Assembly (NCBI RefSeq): GCF_030687715.1
Contig: NZ_CP117445.1
Location: forward strand, 5,445,501 to 5,509,500
From: Pseudomonas sp. FP2196
Lineage (GTDB): Bacteria > Pseudomonadota > Gammaproteobacteria > Pseudomonadales > Pseudomonadaceae
Reading direction: 5' to 3'
DNA: 64,000 nucleotides
Below the pieces are notes generated by a model. It saw only the letters and a program-made list of their open reading frames with translations, was not told where the DNA came from and searched no databases. A program made the translations under genes and the position numbers. Positions 28,711 through 35,792 of this stretch are shown one piece after another; the first letter of the stretch is position 1, and the number at the start of each line of letters is the position of its first letter.

Positions 28711-29273
28711 AACGACTTTCTTGGATAATCCTGACTGCTTCAATTCTATTCATCGTGGCATGGCGCTTTTGGTCGCCTGCCGACCTTTCAGCCTGTACTT
28801 CCAAAAACACAGAGCCAGGTCAGCTTACCGCCGTAATTCGCGATTACTTTGAGGGAAATAGCCGTATCGACTGGCGGGATCTGGATGATCGTTTCGACAT
28901 ACTTTCTACTCCCGAAGGCCAAAAAATCGCTGGTCAACCACAGGCGTATGTTTGCGAAGCATTGCAGATTCTGCGAAGTCCAACGTTCAGTCAGAGCGAA
29001 AAAATCTTCACCACTGCACTCATGTTTCAGCTGCCGATCAATCAGTACATGGGCTTCATGGATCGCACCCATCAACTCTACGCAGAGGAAAAAATTGATC
29101 GGGAAGTGATGACACTTGTAGTACTTCCCCGCGGAACAGCCATCAACTACTGGTGGCTGCCAGCCTGGCGCGAGCGCTTTAGTCGCGATGCGCCGAGCGT
29201 GCTAGACGCAAATCTGATCAAGCATGTGCTATCGGGACATTACTGGTTCGACTATCCCGGCGCTGGCTTCTGA
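28707..29273 (+). CDS. Putative immunity protein, membrane-anchored
   Basis: 188 residues; start overlaps the effector stop (ATGA). An N-terminal hydrophobic segment (about residues 5-21, WIILTASILFIVAWRFW) would export and anchor the protein in the periplasm, the compartment where a peptidoglycan-cleaving effector acts. The remainder is soluble and mainly helical with no motif I recognise. Position directly after the effector, size, and topology all fit an immunity protein. It is the AT-richest gene of the cassette. Alternative: an unrelated conserved hypothetical protein. Confidence 0.62.
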   Translation: MKRLSWIILTASILFIVAWRFWSPADLSACTSKNTEPGQLTAVIRDYFEGNSRIDWRDLDDRFDILSTPEGQKIAGQPQAYVCEALQILRSPTFSQSEKIFTTALMFQLPINQYMGFMDRTHQLYAEEKIDREVMTLVVLPRGTAINYWWLPAWRERFSRDAPSVLDANLIKHVLSGHYWFDYPGAGF

Positions 29274-29382
29274 CTCTAAAAGTGTGAACTCCAATCTATG
29301 CACCGCCCCGGAATCTGTCCCGGGCGGAGCTCAGTCATGTCTTGCGCAAAGCGGAGCACACGGGCAAACTCTGCGCACTTTC

Positions 29383-29395
29383 GTTATAAGATTAC
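29383..29395 (+). promoter_or_regulatory. Candidate Zur box
   Basis: GTTATAAGATTAC agrees with the gammaproteobacterial Zur consensus GTTATANTATAAC at 10 of 12 defined positions; an extra ATAAC follows at once (29396-29400), so GTTAT and ATAAC also form an 18-bp dyad. It lies 36 nt upstream of the start of a His-rich zinc-binding protein gene, as expected for a zinc-repressed operon. Confidence 0.55.
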
Positions 29396-29431
29396 ATAAC
29401 AAACTCTTCACTTTACTTCCCGGAGACCGCC

Positions 29432-30031
29432 ATGCGTCGTCTGCTGCTCGCTTTGCCGTTTGCCCTGTTGCCGTGGGCCATCGCCCATGCTGCTGATGAG
29501 CATGACCACGATCACGACCATGAGCACGGCAGCCTTGGCGCGCATGAACATGGTGTGGGTCGATTGAATGCCGCGCTGGATGGCCAGACGCTGGAACTGG
29601 AGCTGGAAAGCCCGGCGATGAACCTCGTCGGTTTCGAACACGTCGCCAGCACAGATGCCGACAAAGCCAAGGTCGCCGCGGCCCGCGCCCAACTGGAAAA
29701 GCCTCTGGCCCTATTCAACCTGCCAGCCGCTGCCGGGTGCAAAGTGGTCAGTCAGGAGCTGGAGAGCCCGTTGTTCGGTGACAAGCCGGATGCCGACGAT
29801 CACGACGACGATGAAGCGGGCAAGGACGGCCACGAGCATCACCACGATCACAGCGAAATCCACGCGCACTACCAGTTCAAGTGTGCAGCCCCGGGCGCAC
29901 TGAAGACGCTGGATCTGGCGAACGTTTTCAAGATCTTCCCGGCGACACAGAAAATTCAGGTACAACTGATCAGCGCCAGCGGCCAGCAAGGCACCGAAGT
30001 GACCGCCAAGGCTGCTGCACTGAAGTTCTGA
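29432..30031 (+). CDS. His-rich periplasmic zinc-binding protein (DUF2796, ZrgA-like)
   Basis: 199 residues with a signal peptide ending AHA. Two histidine/aspartate clusters are evident: DEHDHDHDHEHG directly after the signal (about 22-41), and a second HDDDEAG...HEHHHDHSEIHAH region (about 115-147). The pattern AHEHGVGRLNAALDG is typical of DUF2796/ZrgA proteins. It heads a group with an ABC transporter and a DUF3299 protein that corresponds, as I recall, to the Zur-repressed PA4063-PA4066 (zrmABCD) locus of P. aeruginosa. It probably captures zinc in the periplasm during scarcity. A candidate Zur box lies upstream. Confidence 0.87.
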   Translation: MRRLLLALPFALLPWAIAHAADEHDHDHDHEHGSLGAHEHGVGRLNAALDGQTLELELESPAMNLVGFEHVASTDADKAKVAAARAQLEKPLALFNLPAAAGCKVVSQELESPLFGDKPDADDHDDDEAGKDGHEHHHDHSEIHAHYQFKCAAPGALKTLDLANVFKIFPATQKIQVQLISASGQQGTEVTAKAAALKF

Positions 30032-30046
30032 ATCCAACGCGGCCCT

Positions 30047-30135
30047 GTGTAGGAGCTGCCGAAGGCTGCGATCTTTTGATCTTGATCGCGAAGTTCAAAA
30101 GATCGCAGCCTCGTTTCACTCGACAGCTCCTACAG
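30047..30135. repeat. REPIN-like palindrome inside the zinc operon
   Basis: Left arm TGTAGGAGCTGCCGAAGGCT, right arm the variant with CTCGTTTCACTCGACAGCTC; GATC repeats in the centre. It separates the zinc-binding protein gene from the ABC transporter genes and may attenuate or stabilise the transcript. Confidence 0.8.
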
Positions 30136-30165
30136 GGGCTTGTGTATAACCATGAAATCGGCGCC

Positions 30166-30876
30166 ATGACCCAAGCACTCATCGAACTGTCCGACCTGGG
30201 CTTCAGTTGGCCCGGCCACCCGCCGCTGCTGGACATCCCGGCGTTTCGTCTGGAAGCGGGTGAAACCCTGTTTCTCAAAGGCCCCAGCGGCAGCGGCAAG
30301 ACCACCCTGCTCGGCCTGCTCGGCGGTGTGCAAAAACCCGATCGCGGCAGCATTCGCCTGCTCGGCCAGGAACTGACCGCACTGTCTGCTGGCGCCCGCG
30401 ATACCTTCCGCGTCGATCACACCGGGTACATCTTCCAGCAGTTCAACCTGCTGCCGTTTCTCTCGGTACGCGAGAACGTCGAACTGCCCTGCCACTTCTC
30501 CAAATTGCGCGCCGAACGGGCGAAGCAGCGTCACGGCAGCGTCGATCAAGCCGCCGCCACCCTGCTCGCCCACCTGGGTCTGAAGGACGAAAGCATCCTC
30601 GGTCGCCGCGCCGATTCGCTGTCGATCGGCCAGCAACAACGGGTTGCCGCCGCCCGTGCCTTGATCGGACAGCCGGAACTGGTGATCGCCGACGAACCGA
30701 CCTCGGCATTGGATTACGACGCTCGGGAAAACTTCATTCGCCTGCTGTTCGCCGAATGCCGCGAGGCCGGTTCGAGCCTGTTGTTCGTCAGCCACGACCA
30801 GAGCCTGGCGCCGCTGTTCGACCGTCACCTGTCCCTGGCCGAACTCAATCGCGCCGCTACGTCTGCCGAGGTCTGA
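30166..30876 (+). CDS. ABC transporter ATP-binding protein, MacB/LolD type
   Basis: 236 residues. Walker A GPSGSGKTT (about 40-48), Q-loop FQQFNLLPFLSVRENV, signature LSIGQQQRVAAARAL, Walker B LVIADEPTSALD and switch SHD are intact. It belongs to the MacB/LolD group, which powers permeases of the FtsX/MacB type; the next gene, one base after its stop, encodes one. In the PA4063-PA4066-like locus the transporter is linked to zinc limitation, but its substrate is not established. Confidence 0.9.
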   Translation: MTQALIELSDLGFSWPGHPPLLDIPAFRLEAGETLFLKGPSGSGKTTLLGLLGGVQKPDRGSIRLLGQELTALSAGARDTFRVDHTGYIFQQFNLLPFLSVRENVELPCHFSKLRAERAKQRHGSVDQAAATLLAHLGLKDESILGRRADSLSIGQQQRVAAARALIGQPELVIADEPTSALDYDARENFIRLLFAECREAGSSLLFVSHDQSLAPLFDRHLSLAELNRAATSAEV

Positions 30877-30877
30877 G

Positions 30878-32143
30878 ATGTATCTGTTTCGTCTGGCCAT
30901 GGCCAGCCTGGCCAACCGCCGCTTCACCGCGTTGCTCACCGCATTCGCCATCGCCCTGTCGGTCTGTCTGCTGCTCGCCGTCGAACGGGTGCGCACCGAG
31001 GCCAAAGCCAGTTTCGCCAGCACCATCAGCGGCACTGACTTGATCGTCGGCGCTCGTTCGGGGTCGGTGAATCTGCTGCTGTACTCGGTGTTTCGCATCG
31101 GCAATGCCACCAACAACATCCGTTGGGACAGCTTCGAACACTTCGCCAATAACCCGAAAGTGAAGTGGGCGATCCCGATGTCCCTCGGCGATTCCCATCG
31201 TGGATATCGGGTGATGGGCACCACCGAAGCCTACTTCGAGCATTACCAGTACGGTCGTCAGCAGCACCTGCAACTGGCCGATGGCCGCGCGTTTGCCACC
31301 GATCCGTTTGAAGTGGTGCTCGGCGCTGAAGTGGCCGACGCGCTGCATTACAAGCTCGGCGACAAACTGGTGCTGGCTCATGGCGTGGCGGCGATCAGTC
31401 TGGTCAAACATGACGACAAACCGTTCACCGTGGTCGGCGTTCTCAAGCGCACCGGCACCCCGGTGGATCGCACCTTGCACATCAGCCTCGGCGGTATGGA
31501 GGCGATTCACATCGACTGGCACAACGGCGTGCCGGCGCGGGGCAACGGCCGGGTCTCTGCCGATCAGGCGCGCAACATGGACCTGACGCCGCAAGCGATC
31601 ACCGCGTTCATGCTCGGCCTCAACAGCAAGATTTCCACCTTCGCTTTGCAACGCGAGATCAACGAATTCCGTGGCGAACCGATGCTGGCGATCCTGCCGG
31701 GCGTGGCCTTGCAGGAGTTGTGGAGCCTGATGAGCACGGCTGAAAAAGCGCTGTTCGTGGTTTCGCTGTTCGTGGTGTTGACCGGATTGATCGGCATGCT
31801 CACGGCGATTCTCACCAGCCTTAACGAGCGGCGCCGGGAGATGGCGATTCTGCGTTCGGTGGGTGCGCGACCGTGGCATATCGCGAGCCTGCTGGTGCTG
31901 GAGGCCTTTGCGTTGGCGTTGACCGGGGTGATCGCCGGGCTGGCGTTGTTGTACATCGGCATCGCCGCTGCGCAAGGTTATGTGCAAGCCAATTACGGTT
32001 TGTTCCTGCCGCTGGCGTGGCCGAGCGAGTATGAATGGACGCTGCTCGGTGGCATTCTGGCGGCCGCGCTGCTGATGGGCAGCGTGCCGGCCTGGCGTGC
32101 GTATCGCCAATCCTTGGCCGATGGCCTGTCGATCCGTTTATGA
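30878..32143 (+). CDS. ABC transporter permease, FtsX/MacB type
   Basis: 421 residues. One N-terminal transmembrane helix (about 18-35), a large periplasmic domain (about 40-285), then three helices near 290-312, 338-360 and 385-408: the MacB/LolCE topology. The cytoplasmic loop NERRREMAILRSVGARPWHI is the coupling motif of these permeases. Such transporters act as mechanotransducers on periplasmic proteins or lipoproteins rather than importing ions; here the partner could be the His-rich protein or the DUF3299 protein. Its stop overlaps a possible ATG of the next gene. Confidence 0.88.
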   Translation: MYLFRLAMASLANRRFTALLTAFAIALSVCLLLAVERVRTEAKASFASTISGTDLIVGARSGSVNLLLYSVFRIGNATNNIRWDSFEHFANNPKVKWAIPMSLGDSHRGYRVMGTTEAYFEHYQYGRQQHLQLADGRAFATDPFEVVLGAEVADALHYKLGDKLVLAHGVAAISLVKHDDKPFTVVGVLKRTGTPVDRTLHISLGGMEAIHIDWHNGVPARGNGRVSADQARNMDLTPQAITAFMLGLNSKISTFALQREINEFRGEPMLAILPGVALQELWSLMSTAEKALFVVSLFVVLTGLIGMLTAILTSLNERRREMAILRSVGARPWHIASLLVLEAFALALTGVIAGLALLYIGIAAAQGYVQANYGLFLPLAWPSEYEWTLLGGILAAALLMGSVPAWRAYRQSLADGLSIRL

Positions 32144-32154
32144 GGATGTTCACC

Positions 32155-32673
32155 ATGCCCCGCGCCTTGCTTGCGCTGCTGTTGCTGGTCGCCCTGCCCG
32201 TGTGGGCAGCGGCGCCGAAAGATTTGACCTGGTCGGAAATGATCCCGCCGGACGCGGCGCCGGAAGTGCCGAACATGACCCCGCTGCACGATCTGTCGAA
32301 GATGAGCGATGCGCTGTCGGCCGAAGCCGCGCCAGCGGCGAAACAGGACATGCCGAATGCGCCGGTTGTGCAGTCACTCGATGGTCAGAACATTCGTCTG
32401 CCGGGCTACATCGTGCCGCTGGAAGTCAATGAAGAAGGACGCACCACGGACTTTTTGCTGGTGCCGTATTTCGGCGCCTGCATCCATGTGCCGCCACCGC
32501 CGTCGAACCAGATCGTGCATGTGAAAAGCGAGTTGGGCGTGAAGCTGGATGAGCTGTATCAGCCGTATTGGGTCGAGGGGCCGTTGCAGGTTAAAGCGTC
32601 CAGCAGTGAACTGGCGGATGCCGGGTATCAGATGGATGCCGACAAGATTTATGTGTATGAGCTGCCGGAGTGA
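32155..32673 (+). CDS. DUF3299 exported protein of the zinc operon
   Basis: 172 residues from the ATG with GAGGA 8 nt upstream; ATGs at 32140 (overlapping the permease stop) and 32146 are alternatives. The signal peptide ends VWAAA. The family pattern is GYIVPLEVNEEGRTTDFLLV, then YFGACIHVPPPPSNQIVHV near residues 100-120, with a conserved Cys-x-His that could bind metal. It closes the operon and corresponds to PA4066 in P. aeruginosa as I recall. Function unknown. Confidence 0.82.
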   Translation: MPRALLALLLLVALPVWAAAPKDLTWSEMIPPDAAPEVPNMTPLHDLSKMSDALSAEAAPAAKQDMPNAPVVQSLDGQNIRLPGYIVPLEVNEEGRTTDFLLVPYFGACIHVPPPPSNQIVHVKSELGVKLDELYQPYWVEGPLQVKASSSELADAGYQMDADKIYVYELPE

Positions 32674-32703
32674 ATCCGGCAGTTTTGTGTTGATTGATCC
32701 ATC

Positions 32704-32773
32704 GTCTTCGCGAGCAGGCTCGCTCCCACAGGTGATCACCTTCCAGGGTGGGAGCGAGCCTGCTCGCGAAGAG
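32704..32773. repeat. Paired extragenic palindrome (CGAGCAGGCTCGCTCCCAC family)
   Basis: TCTTCGCGAGCAGGCTCGCT at the left, complementary arm ending CTCGCGAAGA at the right, a 19-nt centre. It lies after the zinc operon and before the oprG promoter and may terminate the operon. Confidence 0.8.
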
Positions 32774-32815
32774 GCCGGCAAAGGTTCAACAGAAACCCGC
32801 CCCTTCACTGTTTCA

Positions 32816-32857
32816 TTGAGCTGAGTCAAAAGACCGTATCAGTTGGCTTCGTACCAT
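32816..32857 (+). promoter_or_regulatory. Candidate ANR (FNR-type) class II promoter of oprG
   Basis: TTGAGCTGAGTCAA at 32816-32829 matches the ANR/FNR box TTGAT-N4-ATCAA at 8 of 10 positions. A -10-like TACCAT at 32852-32857 sits exactly where it should if the box is centred at -41.5. oprG/ompW genes are known to be induced under low oxygen by ANR or FNR, which supports the call. Confidence 0.55.
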
Positions 32858-32895
32858 AGGACATCAGAAATTTTTAACGTCCTTTTGGAGCCCCC

Positions 32896-33594
32896 ATGAA
32901 CAAGTCCTTGCTCAGCGCCTCGCTGTTTGCCCTCGCGCTCGCAGCCCCGCTCGCCCACGCTCACGAAGCCGGCGACATCCTGATCCGTGCCGGTGCCATC
33001 ACTGTCAACCCGAAGGCCGACAGCTCCAGCGTCAAGGTCGATCAGGGTCCGCTGAGCGGCACCAATCTGGGCGGCAAGGCGACCATGAGCAGCGACACTC
33101 AACTGGGCCTGAACTTCGCGTACATGCTCACCGACCATGTCGGTCTCGAATTGCTCGCGGCCACGCCGTTCGAACATGACGTGAAGCTCAAAGGCACCGC
33201 CCTGCCAGCAGCCAATGGCAAGCTCGGCACCCTGAAACACCTGCCACCGACCCTCAGCGTCGTTTACTACCCGCTGGATTCGAAGTCGGCATTCCAACCG
33301 TATGTCGGCGGCGGCATCAACTACACCTGGATTTACGACGAGCACGTCGGCAGCGAAGCCAGCGCCAACGGCTTCAGCAATTTCAAGGCAAAAAATTCCT
33401 GGGGGCTGGCGTGGCAGGTCGGTGCGGACTACATGCTGACCGACAACATCATGCTCAACGCTCAAGTGCGCTACATCGACATCGATACTCGCGCGACTGT
33501 GGAAAACAACTCCGTGGCACCGGGCACTCGGGCACGGGTGAACGTGGATGTGGATCCGTTCATCTACATGGTAGGTTTGGGCTATAAGTTCTAA
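32896..33594 (+). CDS. oprG: OmpW-family outer-membrane channel OprG
   Basis: 232 residues with a signal peptide ending HAH. OmpW features: GDILIRAGAITVNPKA at the mature start, LGLNFAYMLTDHVGLELLAA, YYPL, PYVGGGINYTWI and a C-terminal aromatic residue (YKF) for barrel insertion. The eight-stranded barrel is thought to let small hydrophobic molecules cross laterally into the membrane. The ribosome-binding site is TTTTGGAG. It sits next to the zinc operon as in P. aeruginosa (PA4067). An ANR-type site lies 67 nt upstream. Confidence 0.92.
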   Translation: MNKSLLSASLFALALAAPLAHAHEAGDILIRAGAITVNPKADSSSVKVDQGPLSGTNLGGKATMSSDTQLGLNFAYMLTDHVGLELLAATPFEHDVKLKGTALPAANGKLGTLKHLPPTLSVVYYPLDSKSAFQPYVGGGINYTWIYDEHVGSEASANGFSNFKAKNSWGLAWQVGADYMLTDNIMLNAQVRYIDIDTRATVENNSVAPGTRARVNVDVDPFIYMVGLGYKF

Positions 33595-33660
33595 GCCGAT
33601 TTAGCGAACGTTCACGTGGTGGTGAATGAGGCTTGGTGGTGGGCAGCTTGAACTGAAGGC

Positions 33661-33703
33661 GACTGCTGCGCAGTCGATCGGGGATAAATCCCCTCACCAC
33701 AGG
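33661..33703. repeat. Half REP element (GGGGATAAATCCCC family)
   Basis: GACTGCTGCGCAGTC followed by GGGGATAAATCCCCTCACCA, the right half of the element at 20721-20810 without its partner arm. Located after oprG, before a terminator. Confidence 0.7.
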
Positions 33704-33726
33704 GATAGAGACATATTCCGGCCGTG

Positions 33727-33756
33727 AAAAAGGCGCCTGTTGAAGGGCGCCTTTTT
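33727..33756. terminator. Bidirectional rho-independent terminator
   Basis: AAAAAGGCGCC and GGCGCCTTTTT form an 11-bp stem with an 8-nt loop between the convergent oprG and epimerase genes; it has a U-tract in both directions. Confidence 0.9.
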
Positions 33757-33772
33757 CATGTCTGCGGTCGTG

Positions 33773-34702
33773 CTATTTTCCGAGCAACCGCGCCAGCCCA
33801 ACGCTCATCGGCGTCTGCTCTGGCAGCGAGAATCGCTCCAGCAAGCGCTGGTTGTTCGCCCGCGAGTGACGGATGTCGCCGGAGCGTGCAGGGCCATAGC
33901 TGACCGGTGGCAACTCGCCGACAACCGTTTGCAACTCCTCAAGCATCTGCTTCAGGCTCATCGCCTGGTTCCAGCCGACGTTCACCGGGCCGACTTCCAC
34001 TTCAGGCTTTTCGAGCGCCTGCACCAACAGGTCAACCAGATCTTCGACATAGAGAAAGTCGCGTGTCTGCTCGCCATCGCCGAACACGGTGATCGGCAAG
34101 CCTTTCTGCGCGCGTTCGCTGAAAATGCTGATCACGCCGGAATACGGCGACGACGGATCCTGACGCGGGCCGAAGATGTTGAAGAAGCGGAAGATCGCCG
34201 GTTCCAGAGCATGCTGGCGGCGATAGAAATCGAAGTAATGCTCGCCCGCCAGTTTGTCCGACGCGTAGGGCGTCAGCGGAGCCTTTGGCGTGTCTTCATC
34301 GATCGACTCGCCTTCGCCGTTGTTGCCGTACACCGCTGCACTGGAGGCGTACAACACACGTTTGACCCCGGCCAGACGCATGGCTTCGCAGACATTCAAG
34401 GTGCCGATGAAGTTGCTCTGGTGAGTCTTCACCGGATCATCCACCGACGCCTGCACCGAAGCCACCGCCGCCAGGTGAGCGACTGCGCTGCAGCCTTGCA
34501 TCGCCTGGGCAACGAGCGCAGCGTCGGCGACATCGCCAACGATCAATTCAACCTTGGGATTATCCAGCGGCAGGTTGCTGCGTTTGCCGGTCGACAGATC
34601 GTCCAGCACCCGCACCGAATGTCCTTTGGCGAGCAAAGCGTCAGTCAGGTGCGAGCCAATGAAACCGGCTCCGCCGGTGATTAAAACAGTACCTTCAGCC
34701 AT
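33773..34702 (-). CDS. NAD-dependent epimerase/dehydratase (extended SDR)
   Basis: 309 residues from MAEGTVLITGGAGFIGSHL (the Rossmann GGAGFIG motif); in-frame extension upstream to 34873 is spurious. The catalytic YxxxK is in TPYASDKLAGEHY, preceded by the SSAAVYG serine; RFFNIFGPRQDP and GDGEQTRDFLYVEDLV are typical of UDP-hexose 4-epimerases such as WbpP/GalE. The exact sugar is unknown. It overlaps the next gene by 8 nt, forming a two-gene unit; I recall a similar pair (PA4068-PA4069) beside oprG in P. aeruginosa. Confidence 0.88.
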   Translation of the reverse strand: MAEGTVLITGGAGFIGSHLTDALLAKGHSVRVLDDLSTGKRSNLPLDNPKVELIVGDVADAALVAQAMQGCSAVAHLAAVASVQASVDDPVKTHQSNFIGTLNVCEAMRLAGVKRVLYASSAAVYGNNGEGESIDEDTPKAPLTPYASDKLAGEHYFDFYRRQHALEPAIFRFFNIFGPRQDPSSPYSGVISIFSERAQKGLPITVFGDGEQTRDFLYVEDLVDLLVQALEKPEVEVGPVNVGWNQAMSLKQMLEELQTVVGELPPVSYGPARSGDIRHSRANNQRLLERFSLPEQTPMSVGLARLLGK

Positions 34703-35579
34703 GACGGTAGAACCTATCCAGTAAGCCCGGGAGCGCGGCACGCCAGGCGCGCGGCTTGATCCCGAAAGTGTGCAGAATTTTCTTGCAGGCGAGCACTGCG
34801 TGTTGCGGCTCCTCGGCAGCGTCCGGCCGCGCGGCGTGGGCCTGGGCGGTCGGCGCTTCAATGGCCAGCGCATGCAGGCTGCGCGCTTCGGTCAGAATCG
34901 CCTGACCCAGCGCCAGCGGTGTAGTCGCCTCGTGGCCGGCGTAGTGATAAGTGCCCCACAGCGGCGCTGCGCAATCGAGTTGCTTGAGCACCGAAATGAT
35001 CACGCGCGCGGCGTCGTCGACCGGCGTCGGATTACCGCGACGGTCGTCGGCCAGCAGTAATTCTTCCGGTTGCTCGGCGCGGGCGAGGAAACGCCCGAGG
35101 GTGCCGTCAGGGCTGTCATCGAGCAGCCAGCCGAAACGCAGCAACACATGTTGCGGGCACGTCGCGCGAACACTTTGTTCGATGCGCCACAACGCCTGAC
35201 CGCGCAGGCCCAGCGGCACCGGTTCGTCTTTTTCGCTGTAGGCGGTGGCACGCGAGCCGTCGAACACCCGATAACTGGAGGGTTGCACAAGGACGATGTT
35301 GTGATGCTGGCACAGTTCGGCCAGCCGCTCGATCGCACGTTCCTGCCCGGCCATGCGGCTTTCGCTGACAGTCTCGGCCTGGAACCAGTCGAAATAGTAG
35401 GCAAGGTTGATCAACGCATCGGGACGGGTGTCGTCGAGCAGTTGCGTCAGGCTCGCGGCATCCCAGCCGTCTTCGGGGGGGCGGGGGGCGAGGAAACCGA
35501 TGTCTTCTTCCGCACCGAGGCGAATCAGCGCCTGCCCAAGGGCATTTCCGCCGCCCAGTAACATAAGGCGCATTCGCAT
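34695..35579 (-). CDS. RmlD-like sugar-nucleotide reductase
   Basis: 294 residues from MRMRLMLLGGGNALGQALI (a second ATG two codons later is possible); an extension to 35687 is unsupported. The N-terminal GGGNALG is a slightly altered Rossmann motif. DALINLAYYFDWFQ and VQPSSYRVFDGSRATAYSEKDEP follow the layout of dTDP-4-dehydrorhamnose reductase, but the YxxxK motif is not obvious, so activity is uncertain. It is coupled to the epimerase gene by overlap and may act with it in nucleotide-sugar conversion. Confidence 0.72.
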   Translation of the reverse strand: MRMRLMLLGGGNALGQALIRLGAEEDIGFLAPRPPEDGWDAASLTQLLDDTRPDALINLAYYFDWFQAETVSESRMAGQERAIERLAELCQHHNIVLVQPSSYRVFDGSRATAYSEKDEPVPLGLRGQALWRIEQSVRATCPQHVLLRFGWLLDDSPDGTLGRFLARAEQPEELLLADDRRGNPTPVDDAARVIISVLKQLDCAAPLWGTYHYAGHEATTPLALGQAILTEARSLHALAIEAPTAQAHAARPDAAEEPQHAVLACKKILHTFGIKPRAWRAALPGLLDRFYRHG

Positions 35580-35739
35580 AGAGTCAGCAGGCCTAGTCTG
35601 ATTGGAACGATGGCTTTGGCGACGATGCTTGTGGCGCCGTCGTCGATAATTGCCGGAATCGTTGCATTTTGCGGGTTTAGTGCGCAACCGTCACCCGTAA
35701 AGTGTCGATGGCCGGGATTTGTACCGAACAAACTGGCCA

Positions 35740-35761
35740 CTTCGCGAGCTTGCTCGCGAAG
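35740..35761. repeat. Short palindrome (CTTCGCGAGC family)
   Basis: CTTCGCGAGC-TT-GCTCGCGAAG, a single hairpin of the GGGAGC-type repeat family, in the 213-nt gap between the RmlD-like gene and the MscS-type gene. The gap otherwise shows only possible promoter sequence for the RmlD-like gene. Confidence 0.6.
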
Positions 35762-35792
35762 GGGCCAGCACTCCCACGACACCATCCTGCCG

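Noticed and set aside
30878-32143. Assigning the permease and ATPase directly as a zinc importer
   Set aside because: The topology and coupling loop are of the MacB/LolCE type, which do not import ions; zinc linkage is through the operon and the Zur-like box only.
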